Positions 9,891 to 20,559 of a stretch of DNA of 53,857 bases are shown here, piece by piece. The DNA is from Rhizomucor pusillus (lineage: Eukaryota; Mucoromycota; Mucoromycetes; Mucorales; Lichtheimiaceae): the NCBI GenBank assembly GCA_900175165.2, contig FWWN02000167.1:1-53857 (forward strand), read 5' to 3'. The translations under genes and the position numbers were made by a program. How positions within the stretch are numbered: position 1 is the stretch's first letter; each line of letters opens with the position of its first letter. A model generated the notes under the pieces. That model did no database searches. It was not told the origin of the DNA and was given only the letters and a program-made list of their open reading frames with translations.

Positions 9891-11487
9891 TGTGCAATTC
9901 GGTCAAGGCCAACCATAAATGCAGCATCTGTTGAGCATCACATGAGCATATGACACTTCGGGTATGACAATACATCTGTTTACAGCGGCCAACTATAAAA
10001 TAAAGACTATCAGGGAACAGCGATCATTAAATTCGATTTATTTGATTGACTGACCATTACATTTTCATTCGACATCGATTGCACCTATGCATGCATTTAT
10101 CATACCGATAATGGATATATGAAAACTGGACAGGACTTCATATAGTTCTTGTAGCAACTTACTGGTGACGCAATTGCTCCCAAAGATCTTATCATATAAT
10201 TAATTACAAAGATACGCTATTGTAGGTCGAAACGCATATGCAATAACCTTTGTCAGAGAACTTATCGATATAGTTTCATGGAAATTGAGGAAGTGCTATA
10301 TCATAAAATGAGCATTAAGACTAGTGGCTCTTTTGAGGGCATCAGGTATACTAATAGGTATGCAATGTCATCGCCGTGTGGCATATCCGCTGGCAATACT
10401 TGCTGATTGTATACCTACCTTCTTTTATTCCAGCAACAGTCTTCCAAAAAGCTATCGGCCACAGGACTACATCAATAGGCTGGCTGAAGAAATTTCCTTA
10501 TACAACATAGTCCATATGGGTATCGTTTTAGTTTCTCTCATGTTTTACGTGCAAATGCTGCACACTGCCCGTCGTCTTACCTGGAATAACATTATATAAT
10601 AAATATAGAAACGTTACTGGTCGGGCACCCGATAGATGAAGCACACTGTGCTCTAGGCCTTTCTGATTGATGTTCTTCCATTAAAGGATCAACAGCACGC
10701 ACCAATCTCATCTCAACGAGGCTTATCCACAGCTGACAGAAGCTTGGTCGTCAACTCCCCTTTGCTCGCACACATCTGGCACGGCACATGAATCCTCCCA
10801 ATACAGTATCGGATACATTCCTCAACAGCTTGAGAGCCACCGTTAATTTATCATCATTTCCATCAGGAGGTAGCGGTGTAGTGCTGGATCCAGTTCTCCA
10901 ATAAATGGTGCGTTGCAACAATGTTGGCGTCTTCCTTTTCTTGGTTCGTACTCGCCAAAAAAAGGAATACAATTGTGTTAAGATCCTGAAGTATTGTAAT
11001 TTTGAAGGATGAGTAATAGAAATGGAGGAATAATCATATTAAGAAGAGGCAAGGACCACCAGCGCACAGATTTATAACATTTAGTGCCTTCATGAGACAG
11101 GTAAGATGGGCAGCCCGTGAATTTCACTTGCGGGGATTCATCCAGGAACGATCGTTTGCCTTTTAGGGTCAATTCACACAGAATAATCAAATCAGTTCCA
11201 GACTTGGTGCTATACAATAGACATCTGTTAAGCATGAGATTTATTGCACCGCAATGCAGCTGTTGTAGTACACCTGCCATGCAAGCGCCCTTGAACTGGT
11301 TGTAAGATTGTTCCCCAGCTGAGTTACGTTCGATTCAAATCTGGAGACGAATTACTTAGGTTAAAAGTTCAGTGTAACCTTCATCCGACCTTTGTACGAC
11401 ATGTTCCCAGTGGTATGTGCTAGACCGTGTAAAAAACATTCAAATTTGCCACTTCTTCTCTTTCTTTTCCTTCTTCTCTGTTCGACC
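9891..11487. other. 1.6-kb stretch without a supported gene
   Basis: Several 70-100-residue frames exist on both strands (for example 10751-10972 and 10978-11280 on the minus strand), but none joins into a recognisable protein. The stretch 10740-10970 reads plausibly in different frames in different parts, as decayed coding sequence often does, yet no family could be named. The right end carries the hydrolase promoter and a pyrimidine-rich leader at 11450-11485. Confidence 0.4.
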
Positions 11488-12944
11488 ATGGCGAGTATAC
11501 GACCAGCTATTCGCAAATTGCCGCCCCAGGCAGCTATTGCCATTCTAAAGAAAGGCTTCGTATTACCTGCACCCGCGGCGCGTTTGTTGTTCAAGGATAT
11601 CCTGCGACCCGAGAAATGGCACCGAAAATGGATACGCAAAGTTCGATACAGCGTTGGATGGTGGGGTGCCTGGCTTGGCGAGAAAGTTTACAAACTGGAC
11701 GATGAGGCACTCTTGGAACGCATCCACAGCGCCGACTTGATATTGTTTCATGTCCATGGTAAGTTGTCTTCGCTGCATTGTGCAGTTATCAGTTAATAGC
11801 TACAGCGAAACTAATCATTAATCCTCCATAGGTGGCGGTTTCCGTATTGGAAAATGCACCATGTTTATGGATACCTATGTTCAATTACTTCGCGTATTGA
11901 AGGAAAAGTACAACATCGACGCTTTGATCATGTCAGCCGAGCATAGGTAGATCTCGATTTTAATTTCTTCTCATTTATATAAGACTAACAAGCGACACTT
12001 TAAGACTATCACCTGAATACAAGTATCCTGCACCATTGGAAGATGTTGTGCGCGCTTATGAGCACCTAATCACGCACTTAAAGGTCGATCCCAAAAAGGT
12101 GGTTGCACTGGGCGATAGCACCGGAGCTGCTATGATTTTGGAAATGCTTTTTATCACCCACGACCCCAGCATGTTTGAAATCACCACAAACTATCCTGAG
12201 GGCCAAACCGCCGATCCTGTACCCGAGCTTCCAAGACCAGCAGCCTTAGTTATGAGCTCGCCACTCGTCACGGAGCGCACAGACTCCAATTCATGGATGG
12301 AAAACACAAAATACGATTATATCACCCAGTATACTGCCAAATTAATTATTAAAGACTTCTTCGAATCGCCCGGCAAAAATATGCTACCTGATGCAACCCA
12401 GCATCTGGGTGTTGCGCGACTTCAGAGCGGTTACCGGGCGTTTCTACCCCAAACTCTCATGTTCGTCGGCAACAAAGAAGTGCTCCGCGATGATGCGTTG
12501 GAAATAGCTTACAAAGCCGAACAAGATGGAGTACCTGTGGAAACCGTAATCGAAGACTGCGTGCACGATTGGTTTTTCGTGCGCGAGATTGTCAAGGACA
12601 AGGACATTATCAAGAGAGCAGATGAAACTTTTGCAGAATTCTGCTACCGCACGGCAGTTGCTCCTCGCCGACTGAGCAACGACAATGTATCATACTGTCC
12701 TATATCAGAAGGATTGGCTGCTGTTCCAGAGGAAAATGATGGAGAAGAAGAAAGCGACGATTCGTATTATGAAGAATTCCACGATGCATCGAACATCGAT
12801 CTCGAATTCGCTGACAGCTCATCGATGAGTGCAGTGACAACAGATATGGAGTCTTTCAGCACACAAGACAAGTCATCCTCTAAAAGAACAACTCTGTCAG
12901 ATCCAAAGTCATCTTCCAAAAGGACGATGACTATTTATGTTTAA
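11488..12944 (+). CDS. HSL-type alpha/beta hydrolase (lipase/esterase)
   Basis: Three exons (11488-11758, 11832-11946, 12005-12944) give 441 residues. The oxyanion-hole motif HGGGF is created by the first splice. The nucleophile elbow is GDSTGAA, with Ser in place in a variant of GDSAGG. The catalytic His sits in DCVHDWFF and a likely acid lies upstream. These mark the hormone-sensitive-lipase family, which in fungi includes sterol-ester deacetylases such as Say1 and general carboxylesterases; substrate cannot be read from sequence. The first 60 residues contain hydrophobic helices that may anchor it to membrane. The last 90 residues are a Ser/acidic tail unrelated to the fold. The start at 11488 sits in ACCATGG; an in-frame ATG at 11392 would add a hydrophobic leader encoded by a pyrimidine tract that looks more like 5' UTR. 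Confidence 0.88.
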
Positions 12945-13297
12945 GGTAAATTTTCAAATATCCCCAAACTTTGTTCCTCTCTTCATTTCGTCCAAGTTTT
13001 TGTGTATATTACTATTTTCGTTTGAGTACAGTAAATTTAGCATAAATCATTTATTAGTCCTCTTGAGTGATTTCTTTTGCCTTCGTTGATCAGATATGAC
13101 ATTCATAAATTCCTTTAAGAAATGAGTATGTCATATATGATATACAATATGATTCTCGGTACTGAACAACCTTTAAGATTCATATGGCATTCATCTTACA
13201 AAACTCAGAAGAATGAAGCAACAGAAAACTGTATTCACGGTTATCGGTGATCGCGGAAAGCTAGCATGCTTGGGTTTTGTTACTGCGTTTGAATCAA
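12945..13297. other. Convergent intergenic region
   Basis: About 350 AT-rich bases lie between the 3' ends of the hydrolase and the cyclo-ligase. They hold both 3' UTRs. No coding frame stands out. Confidence 0.5.
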
Positions 13298-14235
13298 TTA
13301 AAGTGAAGGGATTATTTTCGATGATGTTATGATACGATCGATTTTCTGATCTGTTGGCTCAACAGGGATCTTTCCAACTTGCAGTATCTGTTTCTGAAGG
13401 GCGAGCCCGACTACGAACCATATGGAGTGAGCTGCCACGAGCGATTATACATAGAGTACGCATTGGAAAATTACCAGTTTTTGGCGGATTGCGATTATTT
13501 TTGATTGCCCATTCATGACATCGACGTATGTAGCGGTCGTAGTATCCTTTTCCGTGACCAATACGGTTACATTCTTCGTCAAACGCCATGGCTACAATGC
13601 AGGACATGTTACTTTTGCGAATTCGGCTCCATGGTATAAAAAATCTTACCAGGTACAAGAATCAGATCGAGACCATTTTTTTCCAGTGCTACAAGTAATC
13701 CGTTACTGGCTATGCTTTTGAAATAAAGAGGAATAAAGAAATTTTACCGTTTTCCATTTCTCGATCGAGAGGCGGCTCTGGTATATTCCACCTGTTGACA
13801 GGCAGGCTAGTGTATTCCTCCCAGGACTTTAGTCTCACCATATCCATCACATTCTTTGTACAACGCGGTACATAGCATGTTTTGTCTTAGAAACAGTCGT
13901 TAAGATGATCGATTTTCCATTGCATCCTTGTCTTTTCATCTTCACGCACCTTTCGAGTGCAAAAGTAGCTGTTCAATAATTGCACGTGTGTCTATTTCAC
14001 CGTTGGGCATGCTAATGTACACACTAATGTTCTTGCTCGTTTTCCATTCTTCAAGCTCAAACAACTGCTTGACAACAGCCTCGGCTAGAAACCGCGTCGT
14101 AAGCAGCATGAAGTGGTATACGGATGAACCGCAGACATTACATTCAGTTGCAATGGTAGCACCGGGAACTGCTTGTAGGAGAGTATTGAGCTCTTTACGC
14201 AAAGCACGCTTCAAGCTTACGACCGCGGAAGGCAT
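13298..14235 (-). CDS. MTHFS: 5-formyltetrahydrofolate cyclo-ligase
   Basis: Six exons on the minus strand (14235-14142, 14084-13950, 13885-13748, 13688-13650, 13591-13475, 13410-13298) give about 211 residues. The enzyme uses ATP to convert 5-formyl-THF to 5,10-methenyl-THF in one-carbon metabolism. The basic N-terminus VVSLKRALRKELNTLL, the phrase KNISVYISMPNGEIDT, the segment RCTKNVMDMVRLKSWEEY, RWNIPEPPL, the P-loop-like GHGKGYYDRYI and the end VGLALQKQILQVGKIPVEP follow the family order exactly. The first intron is 57 nt without stops, so the unspliced frame also reads through. The start at 14235 fits the family N-terminus better than the upstream in-frame ATG at 14304. Confidence 0.93.
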
Positions 14236-14650
14236 GTGGGGATAACACAATTCGTACCTGAACGGAAAAATTACAGATGTTTTGCGTTGGTCCTTTTTGT
14301 ACACTGTTCCCCGCGAACAACTTTTCGAGATTTGACGCCAGCCCTAGGTGGAAACACTCTAAGCGAAGACCTGTGAGGGTACCGCAAAATCACCAATATA
14401 ATGCGCACGTCTCTGCTGACGTACTTGATTATTCCTGACGAGTGTTGATAATGGAAACACAGACGCACTTATGCAAGACGTATATGTGCGATATGATAAC
14501 AGGCAGGGAATTAAGTCTTATCAATAAGACATATGCTTACTACGATCCATTTTCTTATGTTCTTCTACTTTTTCCGCGTAGGGAATTAGGATTGACGGTG
14601 TGAGCATATAGCAACATAATTACATCGAGCCGTCTGATAATGACATTGGG
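14236..14650. other. Upstream region of the cyclo-ligase, no gene seen
   Basis: About 400 bases between the cyclo-ligase start and the element copy hold the promoter side of MTHFS. No coding frame is convincing. Confidence 0.45.
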
Positions 14651-14784
14651 TATGAACCGAAAGAACGTCACCGTGGAGAAAAAAATGATATTGACGAAGG
14701 AGAAGGTGCTGTTGATGGCGGAACGCTTATCCCACGCTTAGCCTCAGAAACTTCGATTTAGGCGAGCGCAGGTCTGAATAAACC
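14651..14784 (-). repeat. Dispersed repeat, copy 2 (element tail, inverted)
   Basis: The reverse complement of this segment matches 5121-5251. Read on the minus strand it begins ggtttattcagacctgcgct, ends a frame with LFRPALA-stop as copy 1 does, and continues through non-coding sequence that still aligns. Upstream of the shared segment the two copies cannot be aligned by eye. Confidence 0.75.
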
Positions 14785-15203
14785 TGGAAATCGACGGCGG
14801 AAGCAAAAATTGCCGGAGGATCGAGGGTCAAGAGAGCCACACGAGTCTATCCCGGTGTGGTATGGTGACAGTAGCAAGTGATATGCGAGAATAGATAGAG
14901 ACAGTAAGGTACTGTGAGGCTCTTGTAAGGTTCTTTATTAGGTCACCATGACTTTATATACTTCTATCTATTCATTTCTTAGAGATGGATCAAATCTACA
15001 CTGACATCATGGAAATCGATTGATCTTTCATAATATTTACGAAATTCCCTTTCCCACAATCATTGAAAAGTACAACACATATCCTAATCAAAAATTAATG
15101 TGCAATAGAGCATCATCATCATAGGTAAAATAAAATGTTTTGATATAAAACAAGGCCAAGATCGCAACAGCAAGGAAAAAGAAGAAGACGTATGTAATCC
15201 GAC
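14785..15203. other. Intergenic region right of repeat copy 2
   Basis: About 420 bases. The part next to 14784 could be further, diverged element sequence; the remainder is the 3' side of the E2 gene. No gene was seen. Confidence 0.4.
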
Positions 15204-16005
15204 CTAATTTTCATCTGACATCTCAGCAAGCTGCGCGTCACCATGCGCATAAACTTCAGTCCAATATCGTGCCGTTTTATCAAAGTCAGTCTTGTTTTCC
15301 AAGTAATGCGATGCGACTTGAGCATCCTGAAGACATATGTCTGTGAGCAAACCAGCTAGAAAATATAAAGATATACGATATGTACTTGAGGATCGTCGGG
15401 CACTGGACTGCCGAGCATAATTTGTATCGATTGTAAAACGAGTTTCAGAGTCATCATGGGCGACCAAGTCTTCCTTAATATATCTATACAAATGGCCCCC
15501 TGTAGCCTGTCCATGAGTATCCGATCCGGAGAAAATATCCAAGTTCCATTACCGTTTGCGAGCTTATATTGGGATGATATACTTTGGACACGAATTTTAC
15601 ATGTGGCGGATCAAATGGATATCCATTCTTCATCGTATGTACACCAACAATGCATTCACACATTATCAATGACGGCTTTTATGTGGCAATCGTATTCATC
15701 ATACCGGCAGCTTAATCTCCAGTAGAAAGATACCGTCTGATGTTCTATATCGTTAGCTTTCCCTGAAACACGCGACTTCTCAGAAATGCTACAGACTTTC
15801 GTAAGGAGTGTCGGGAGGTCCATGGATCGTTGCGTGGAAATGATCTAACATATTCGTGTTGGATGAGGGACCCGAAATGTCGACAAGATTGACAAGAGGA
15901 AAATCGCAACCCACCCAAGCTTTGGTTCGGTCTAATTTTTATTTTCGCGTGCTTGTCTTCTTCAACATCTCTCAGCTCCTTTAATATACGTTTCGTGTAT
16001 GCCAT
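15204..16005 (-). CDS. UBC1: Ubiquitin-conjugating enzyme E2, Ubc1/UBE2K class, no UBA domain
   Basis: Six exons on the minus strand join to 160 residues. The E2 carries thioester-bound ubiquitin from E1 to E3 or substrate. Visible marks are MAYTKRILKELRDVEED, ATIHGPPDTPYE, YPFDPPHVKF, VYHPNISS, the active-site Cys in TGAICIDIL, TWSPMMTLKLVLQSI, PDDPQDAQVASHYL and DKTARYWTEVYA. The PQDAQVA helix and the overall order are those of yeast Ubc1 and human UBE2K. Those proteins continue into a UBA domain; here the frame stops after an acidic tail (LAEMSDEN) right behind the catalytic fold. Introns run gtgggt..gttag, gtctgt..catcag, gtatga..atgaag, gtaatg..gctacag and gtacat..cttcag; the donor gtctgt is weak. 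Confidence 0.88.
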
Positions 16006-17013
16006 TACTATTTAACAGTCCTGTTGCTCGATGTTGAAGCACCTGGGGCAACAGGTAACCAGGTAACAGAAGTTCTCCGGAACAAGTTGAGACTTTTGGT
16101 TTTCCGAATTTGCACGCATGAAAAAGAGGCTTCTGTGTGATTCTGCTGCCGAAACATGCGCTAATCAGATTTGATCTTATTGCGAAACCAATGCTCGACT
16201 GATACGCAAATAGACTTTTCCTGAGCTTGGCCATGGATGGTTGATTTGATTCTGCTGTTTAATGTATTCATATTACTTCTTTTATGAGAAGGTAATGTCT
16301 GAAAATCGCCCGTCGAAGCTTCTAATTGATCCTAAACAACCGGTGATGCGTATTTACGCATACTGTATGTACATGTCATTCCCCACCATCAATACTCGTT
16401 CAACCGAAGAGTATTTCATATTGAGATATACAAGGAAGATGACCGTAGCGATAGCCTCAACTGTGTATCCCATGTATATTGGGGAAGGCTATGCGAAAGT
16501 AAAGAGAGAAGCCGATTTGTATGATGGAATGTATGCTGATTTATTATTAACTAAATAAGCATTTTTTGGGATACATATACGCTCAGCATGTCCTTGAATA
16601 TCCAAACTTGCAAAGTACACGTCAAGTTCTTCAGCCGTAAATTATAAGGCTTTGGTAAATGGTCACTAAACATAGAGAAAAAGGCACATAAAGTTCCAGT
16701 GCTTCCCTTATTCTCAAAAACCAGGCACACGCCCTTTGAAGCATGGAACTTGCTAAAAGCACGAGCGTAGATTCCATTTAAACCCTGGGGATGTTACGAA
16801 AGAATTAAACCATATGGGTTTGTCGATAGAAAAAAGTGCTGATCTATCGGGTGGCTCTTCTCAAGTGGACCCTGCATACTTGCATAGCAGTGTGAGAACA
16901 AGTTGACAGCGGGTGCAACCGATAACTCGGGCAAATAATCTCCAATCAAGGGCCGATCATCGATTCATCAATTTTTCGATTCTTTCTTTTCTTCTCCGGG
17001 AAATAAAGGACAA
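16006..17013. other. 1-kb divergent intergenic region
   Basis: This region separates the E2 gene from the alpha-arrestin and should hold both promoters. A 98-residue plus-strand frame at 16262-16558 has no recognised motif and was not accepted. Confidence 0.45.
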
Positions 17014-18643
17014 ATGAATCTCAAAAAGATTACGCAGACTCATTTGTCTTTCGACCCGTTGAAACCTGTAATTCTACGAGGATCACCTGATGAGGACGCT
17101 AAATCTGTGTTCTCTGGCAATGTCGTTTTGACGTTGCCGAAACCTACCAAGGTCTCGAGCGTTTCGGTCACCTTGAAATCGACAGCGACTACTTATTGGC
17201 CCGAAGGTGCGAGGTTATCTTATCTTATCCTTACTCGCCGATATTGATCAATGAACAATAGGCATCGGTGAGAGGGGCACCCGACTGACTGCTGATAAGG
17301 TCTTGGGGGAAGAAACGCTGCAGATTTTGCACCCGGCTGAAGCAAAGGAGAAGTCCACGGTCCAGTTGCCCGCTGGTGTGCATCGTTTCCCCTTTGTTTT
17401 TCTTGTGCCGAACGTAAGACGTACGCCGTAAAGTTGTTACAATGGAAGTTGCTAAATGGGCTCATTTTCTTTATAGTCTATTGTAGAGTCGATAGAGGAT
17501 GTTTACGGCAGAGTTCGCCATGTTGTGGAAGCCCGTGTGAGCCGACCTGGAATTCCATTTCTAAGCTCGTTGAGTACATCAAAGACTGTACTAATATTAC
17601 GAACATACATGTCGAACTCTCTTTTGACCAACAATTCGCTTCAAGATCTTTCGAGAACTTTGGAGAAACGAACATCGTGTGCCGACATACAAATCATAAT
17701 TGAACAAGCTGCTTTCTCATCGGGAGATGCTTTCCATATTCGTACACTCATTCAACCACAACGCAAGCACGTGCGCCTTGAACATTTGAACCTGACGGTT
17801 ACTGAATTCTATCGGTACTTGCAACTTGAACTCCGTGCAAGCCGCACGGGCCAGGAAAATTTCCCGCTAATATTCAAAGCATCCTGCTCGGTCAACGATG
17901 GAGAAACTTCAGAAGATACGACTGAACAGCTGCAATCCGTATTCGAGAAAAACAGTTATAGACCCGTAGAAGTTGATGACACATTTGCTCATCGTCTCAC
18001 ATTTGCCACCCCTACTTGCCAACAAAATATCCACCATACATCTACACACTTTAAAGAAATCCAGTATCGCCACTTCCTCACCATCAAGCTAATCCTCTCT
18101 TATCCCGACGATGGCTACTCTCCTGTCGTAAGCAGGAGCAGTAGTATGGAGAATCTTCAATCTGCAGAGACGTCAGCGGCAGGCACCGGATCTGGACACT
18201 CATCAGATAGCGAGGCTGGTTATGCGGGTTGGCACAATATGTTCTCCAAGTTCAAAGTAACCCGCGGCAAACATAAGGACAAACGTATCCACGAAACCAT
18301 CTTGCTTGATGTACCTATCACGGTGTTCGACTGCAGGTTAAAGGAGGACTTTGGACGCCTGCCTTCGTATTTTGAGCTTGGTGTTACACCATCCGTCGTC
18401 AGGTCCCACGCAAAGAAGCACAGCAAGAAGGAAGGGTTCTTCACTGGCAAGTCAGGCGCGCCAGAGATTGATAAACCAAACGCTCCCCCATTTACCTTTC
18501 TTTGTCCATGTTACTATGATTTTGCTGAACAGATGCAATATGCTTCCCAGTTCCCGTTCCTTGTTACCACAACGACCAACCACGAAACTCACGACAACGA
18601 TCTAGAACGCATTCCATCGATACCTCCTCCAGATTATGTATAG
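17014..18643 (+). CDS. Alpha-arrestin (ART-type) with C-terminal PPxY motif
   Basis: Three exons (17014-17206, 17262-17413, 17477-18643) give 503 residues. Alpha-arrestins are adaptors that bring Rsp5/NEDD4 ubiquitin ligases to plasma-membrane transporters and trigger endocytosis. The arrestin N-domain is visible as FSGNVVLTLPKPTKVSSVSVTL, followed by LPAGVHRFPFVFLVPN (the arrestin LPxGxHxFPF signature). The C-domain includes the basic HVRLEHLNL region and a Ser-rich, charged insert around 370-410. The protein ends in IPSIPPPDYV, a PPxY motif for the WW domains of Rsp5. A single motif at the extreme end is unusual compared with several internal motifs in many yeast ARTs. Cargo is unknown. Confidence 0.9.
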
Positions 18644-19630
18644 TTAGCCTGTATAATTTTGCCCAGTTATTTTTACATTGCATACCCTATTGATGTTAAT
18701 AACACTCCCAATGTATTGGTTCTAACGATAACACAGCTCGTTGCTATTTCTTCCTTGCTTTGTCTTACTCTGATACGTAAATTAACCATATCCGCTGAAT
18801 AACTCCATCCTCGCGAAAAGTAAACTTTGTGTTCATATATTGAGAAATCTTTATGCTACACGAGGATCTTATTTTCCGGACTTTATATTCGAATGGTATG
18901 TAAGACACTAAATTACACGATCCCAACATGCAGTCGTGTGAACGTGTCTATAACGAGATAACGTGAAAAGCGGTGATTCGGACTTGGAATTCATGGACCA
19001 TGAAGAACCGAGGAATTGACAAACTATTATGTTACATCTCTGGCGCGTCGTCTGGAATAGGCATAAGTTCGCTTTTTTTACGATGTTCTAAAAGTGGCAA
19101 AAAGGGTAGAGTTTCTTGAAACTCTATTGTCCTGTAACCAATTTTTGGGCAAAGTAGAATTATTACAGTAAACTCATGGGTGGCTGGTATGTATGGACTC
19201 AGTTAAGATATCGAGGTTGTGATGACAGGATACAACACGCATCAAAAGATACTTTTCTGTTTTATTCCCTTTCTATATACAACGCAGCAACCGGCGGTTC
19301 CCTGACGCGTTTGCTAGAAAGTTGTAACCTGCAAGCTCGTCTGGATAATAAACATTACTATTTTCGGATATAGCAGTTTTATTAAGCAAGCAGATGAAAT
19401 TCTGCGCGACGTACGATCTCCGTTAACATAGTTTCATGAAGGTTGACAACGGCTTTGATATTTTGTTAGATTGATCCCATCACATCAATTCTCATATATT
19501 GTGCTATCCTGTTTGCGCTCTTTTTCAAATTGCCTTCCGGCACTACCTCTTCATTCAAGAATCGGAGCAGTCTCTAGTAATTAGGCAGCTAGTACCATCC
19601 TCGTTGTGATTCTTACATGCACAAGTCCTT
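18644..19630. other. Intergenic region, no gene seen
   Basis: About 1 kb of AT-rich DNA follows the alpha-arrestin 3' end. Only short unrelated frames are present. Confidence 0.45.
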
Positions 19631-20495
19631 TCAAAATTTAAGCATATTAGTTTGTACATTAAATAATTGTTGTTTTTTCTTATATGCTGGTGTTGTACTG
19701 TTGGGTCTTTCATGCTCAAGCGCGAGTAAAGTCTGTTCCAACAGAGCTGCCTCTCTCGCAGCATTATTAACTCGATGATTGAGATTTCGAACGGGCGCTG
19801 AAGAGACTCCATCGCTGCAATTGGACGTGTCGTTGCCATGGTTGTTAACACGTGCAGAAGAGCTTCTGTCAAAGTTAACATATTTTTGGCTGGAAGGATA
19901 GAAAAAAGGAGACCCGATGGTTGCAAAGAAGTTACTTAAATTCAAAAGCCAAGCTTCTACATTTCAAATCAAAAGTATTTTATTCGATGGAAAGTTTTCA
20001 AAACATCTTCCCAGTATTCGTTCAGATAATTCCACGCTTGGGCCCAGATCTTCGTCGGCTTCCCGTGTGAATGTTAAAGTTTTTTCTCGTGCACTGCATG
20101 CTATAGCAATAGGTGACACTGTAATGACGGACGCACATTGTGTGCAACTTCAGCCCTCAGGGACAATTGCCTGATTTAGCAGGCTGTAAGGGTGAAGGGC
20201 CGATGTTGCCGACATGGCTCACCGTAACTATTTCCGACGTCAAGAAAAGGTAAAAGTTGCTAAATATAACAAGAAAATCTGGCTCTCCTGGGGAAAACGC
20301 ATTTTGTGGCAAAAGCTGGATCTAAAGGGGAAGAAAACATTAAAGAGTAGTAAAGTCTATTTACTCAATTCGGCATCTGTCAATTAACAAGGTCACGCAA
20401 AATAAGAGCTTATACATACCAGACGATCTCCTCCAGTGCCGACTGTGTCACCAGGAAATGGGCCACGGCGAAAACGAGCAATAAATATTATATAA
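19631..20495 (-). pseudogene. Broken or unrecognised minus-strand gene
   Basis: A coding-like minus-strand structure can be followed. A 5' piece ending GPFPGDTVGTGGDRL (donor gtatgt, near 20420) splices after a strong ttcttcccctttag acceptor near 20322 to IQLLPQNAFSPGEPDFL, then TSEIVTVSHVGNIGPSPL. A downstream frame reads SPIAIACSAREKTLTFTREA, LGPSVELSERILG, then meets an in-frame TGA at 19964-19966, continues in the same frame as NVEAWLLNLSNFFATIGSPF, and ends AAREAALLEQTLLALEHERP...NMLKF at 19631. No start codon is available at the 5' end, which lies under 70 bp from the homeobox start codon. Missing start plus one nonsense codon suggests a truncated pseudogene, but an unresolved intron is possible. 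The ILG...FENFP segment weakly recalls a Rad9 checkpoint protein; I do not rely on it. Confidence 0.45.
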
Positions 20496-20559
20496 ACAAA
20501 TATTCTTCATTTCGATTTGCAGGACTTCTTTTATATTTTCAAATCTTGCCCAGTACCGT

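Noticed and set aside
10324..10599. 91-codon plus-strand frame with a hydrophobic end
   Set aside because: It opens with GTG rather than ATG and shows no recognisable feature.
10740..10980. Minus-strand frames with a CxxC pair (IHVPCQMC) hinting at an eIF2-beta-like zinc ribbon
   Set aside because: Only one cysteine pair is present, stops break every frame, and the upstream residues do not match the family.
16262..16558. 98-codon plus-strand frame between UBC1 and the alpha-arrestin
   Set aside because: No motif, no splice support, composition like surrounding AT-rich DNA.
19917..20174. Plus-strand frame with VNVKVFSRALHAIAIGDTV recalling the start of Rad9
   Set aside because: It is antisense to a longer and better supported minus-strand coding structure, and the similarity stops after about 20 residues.
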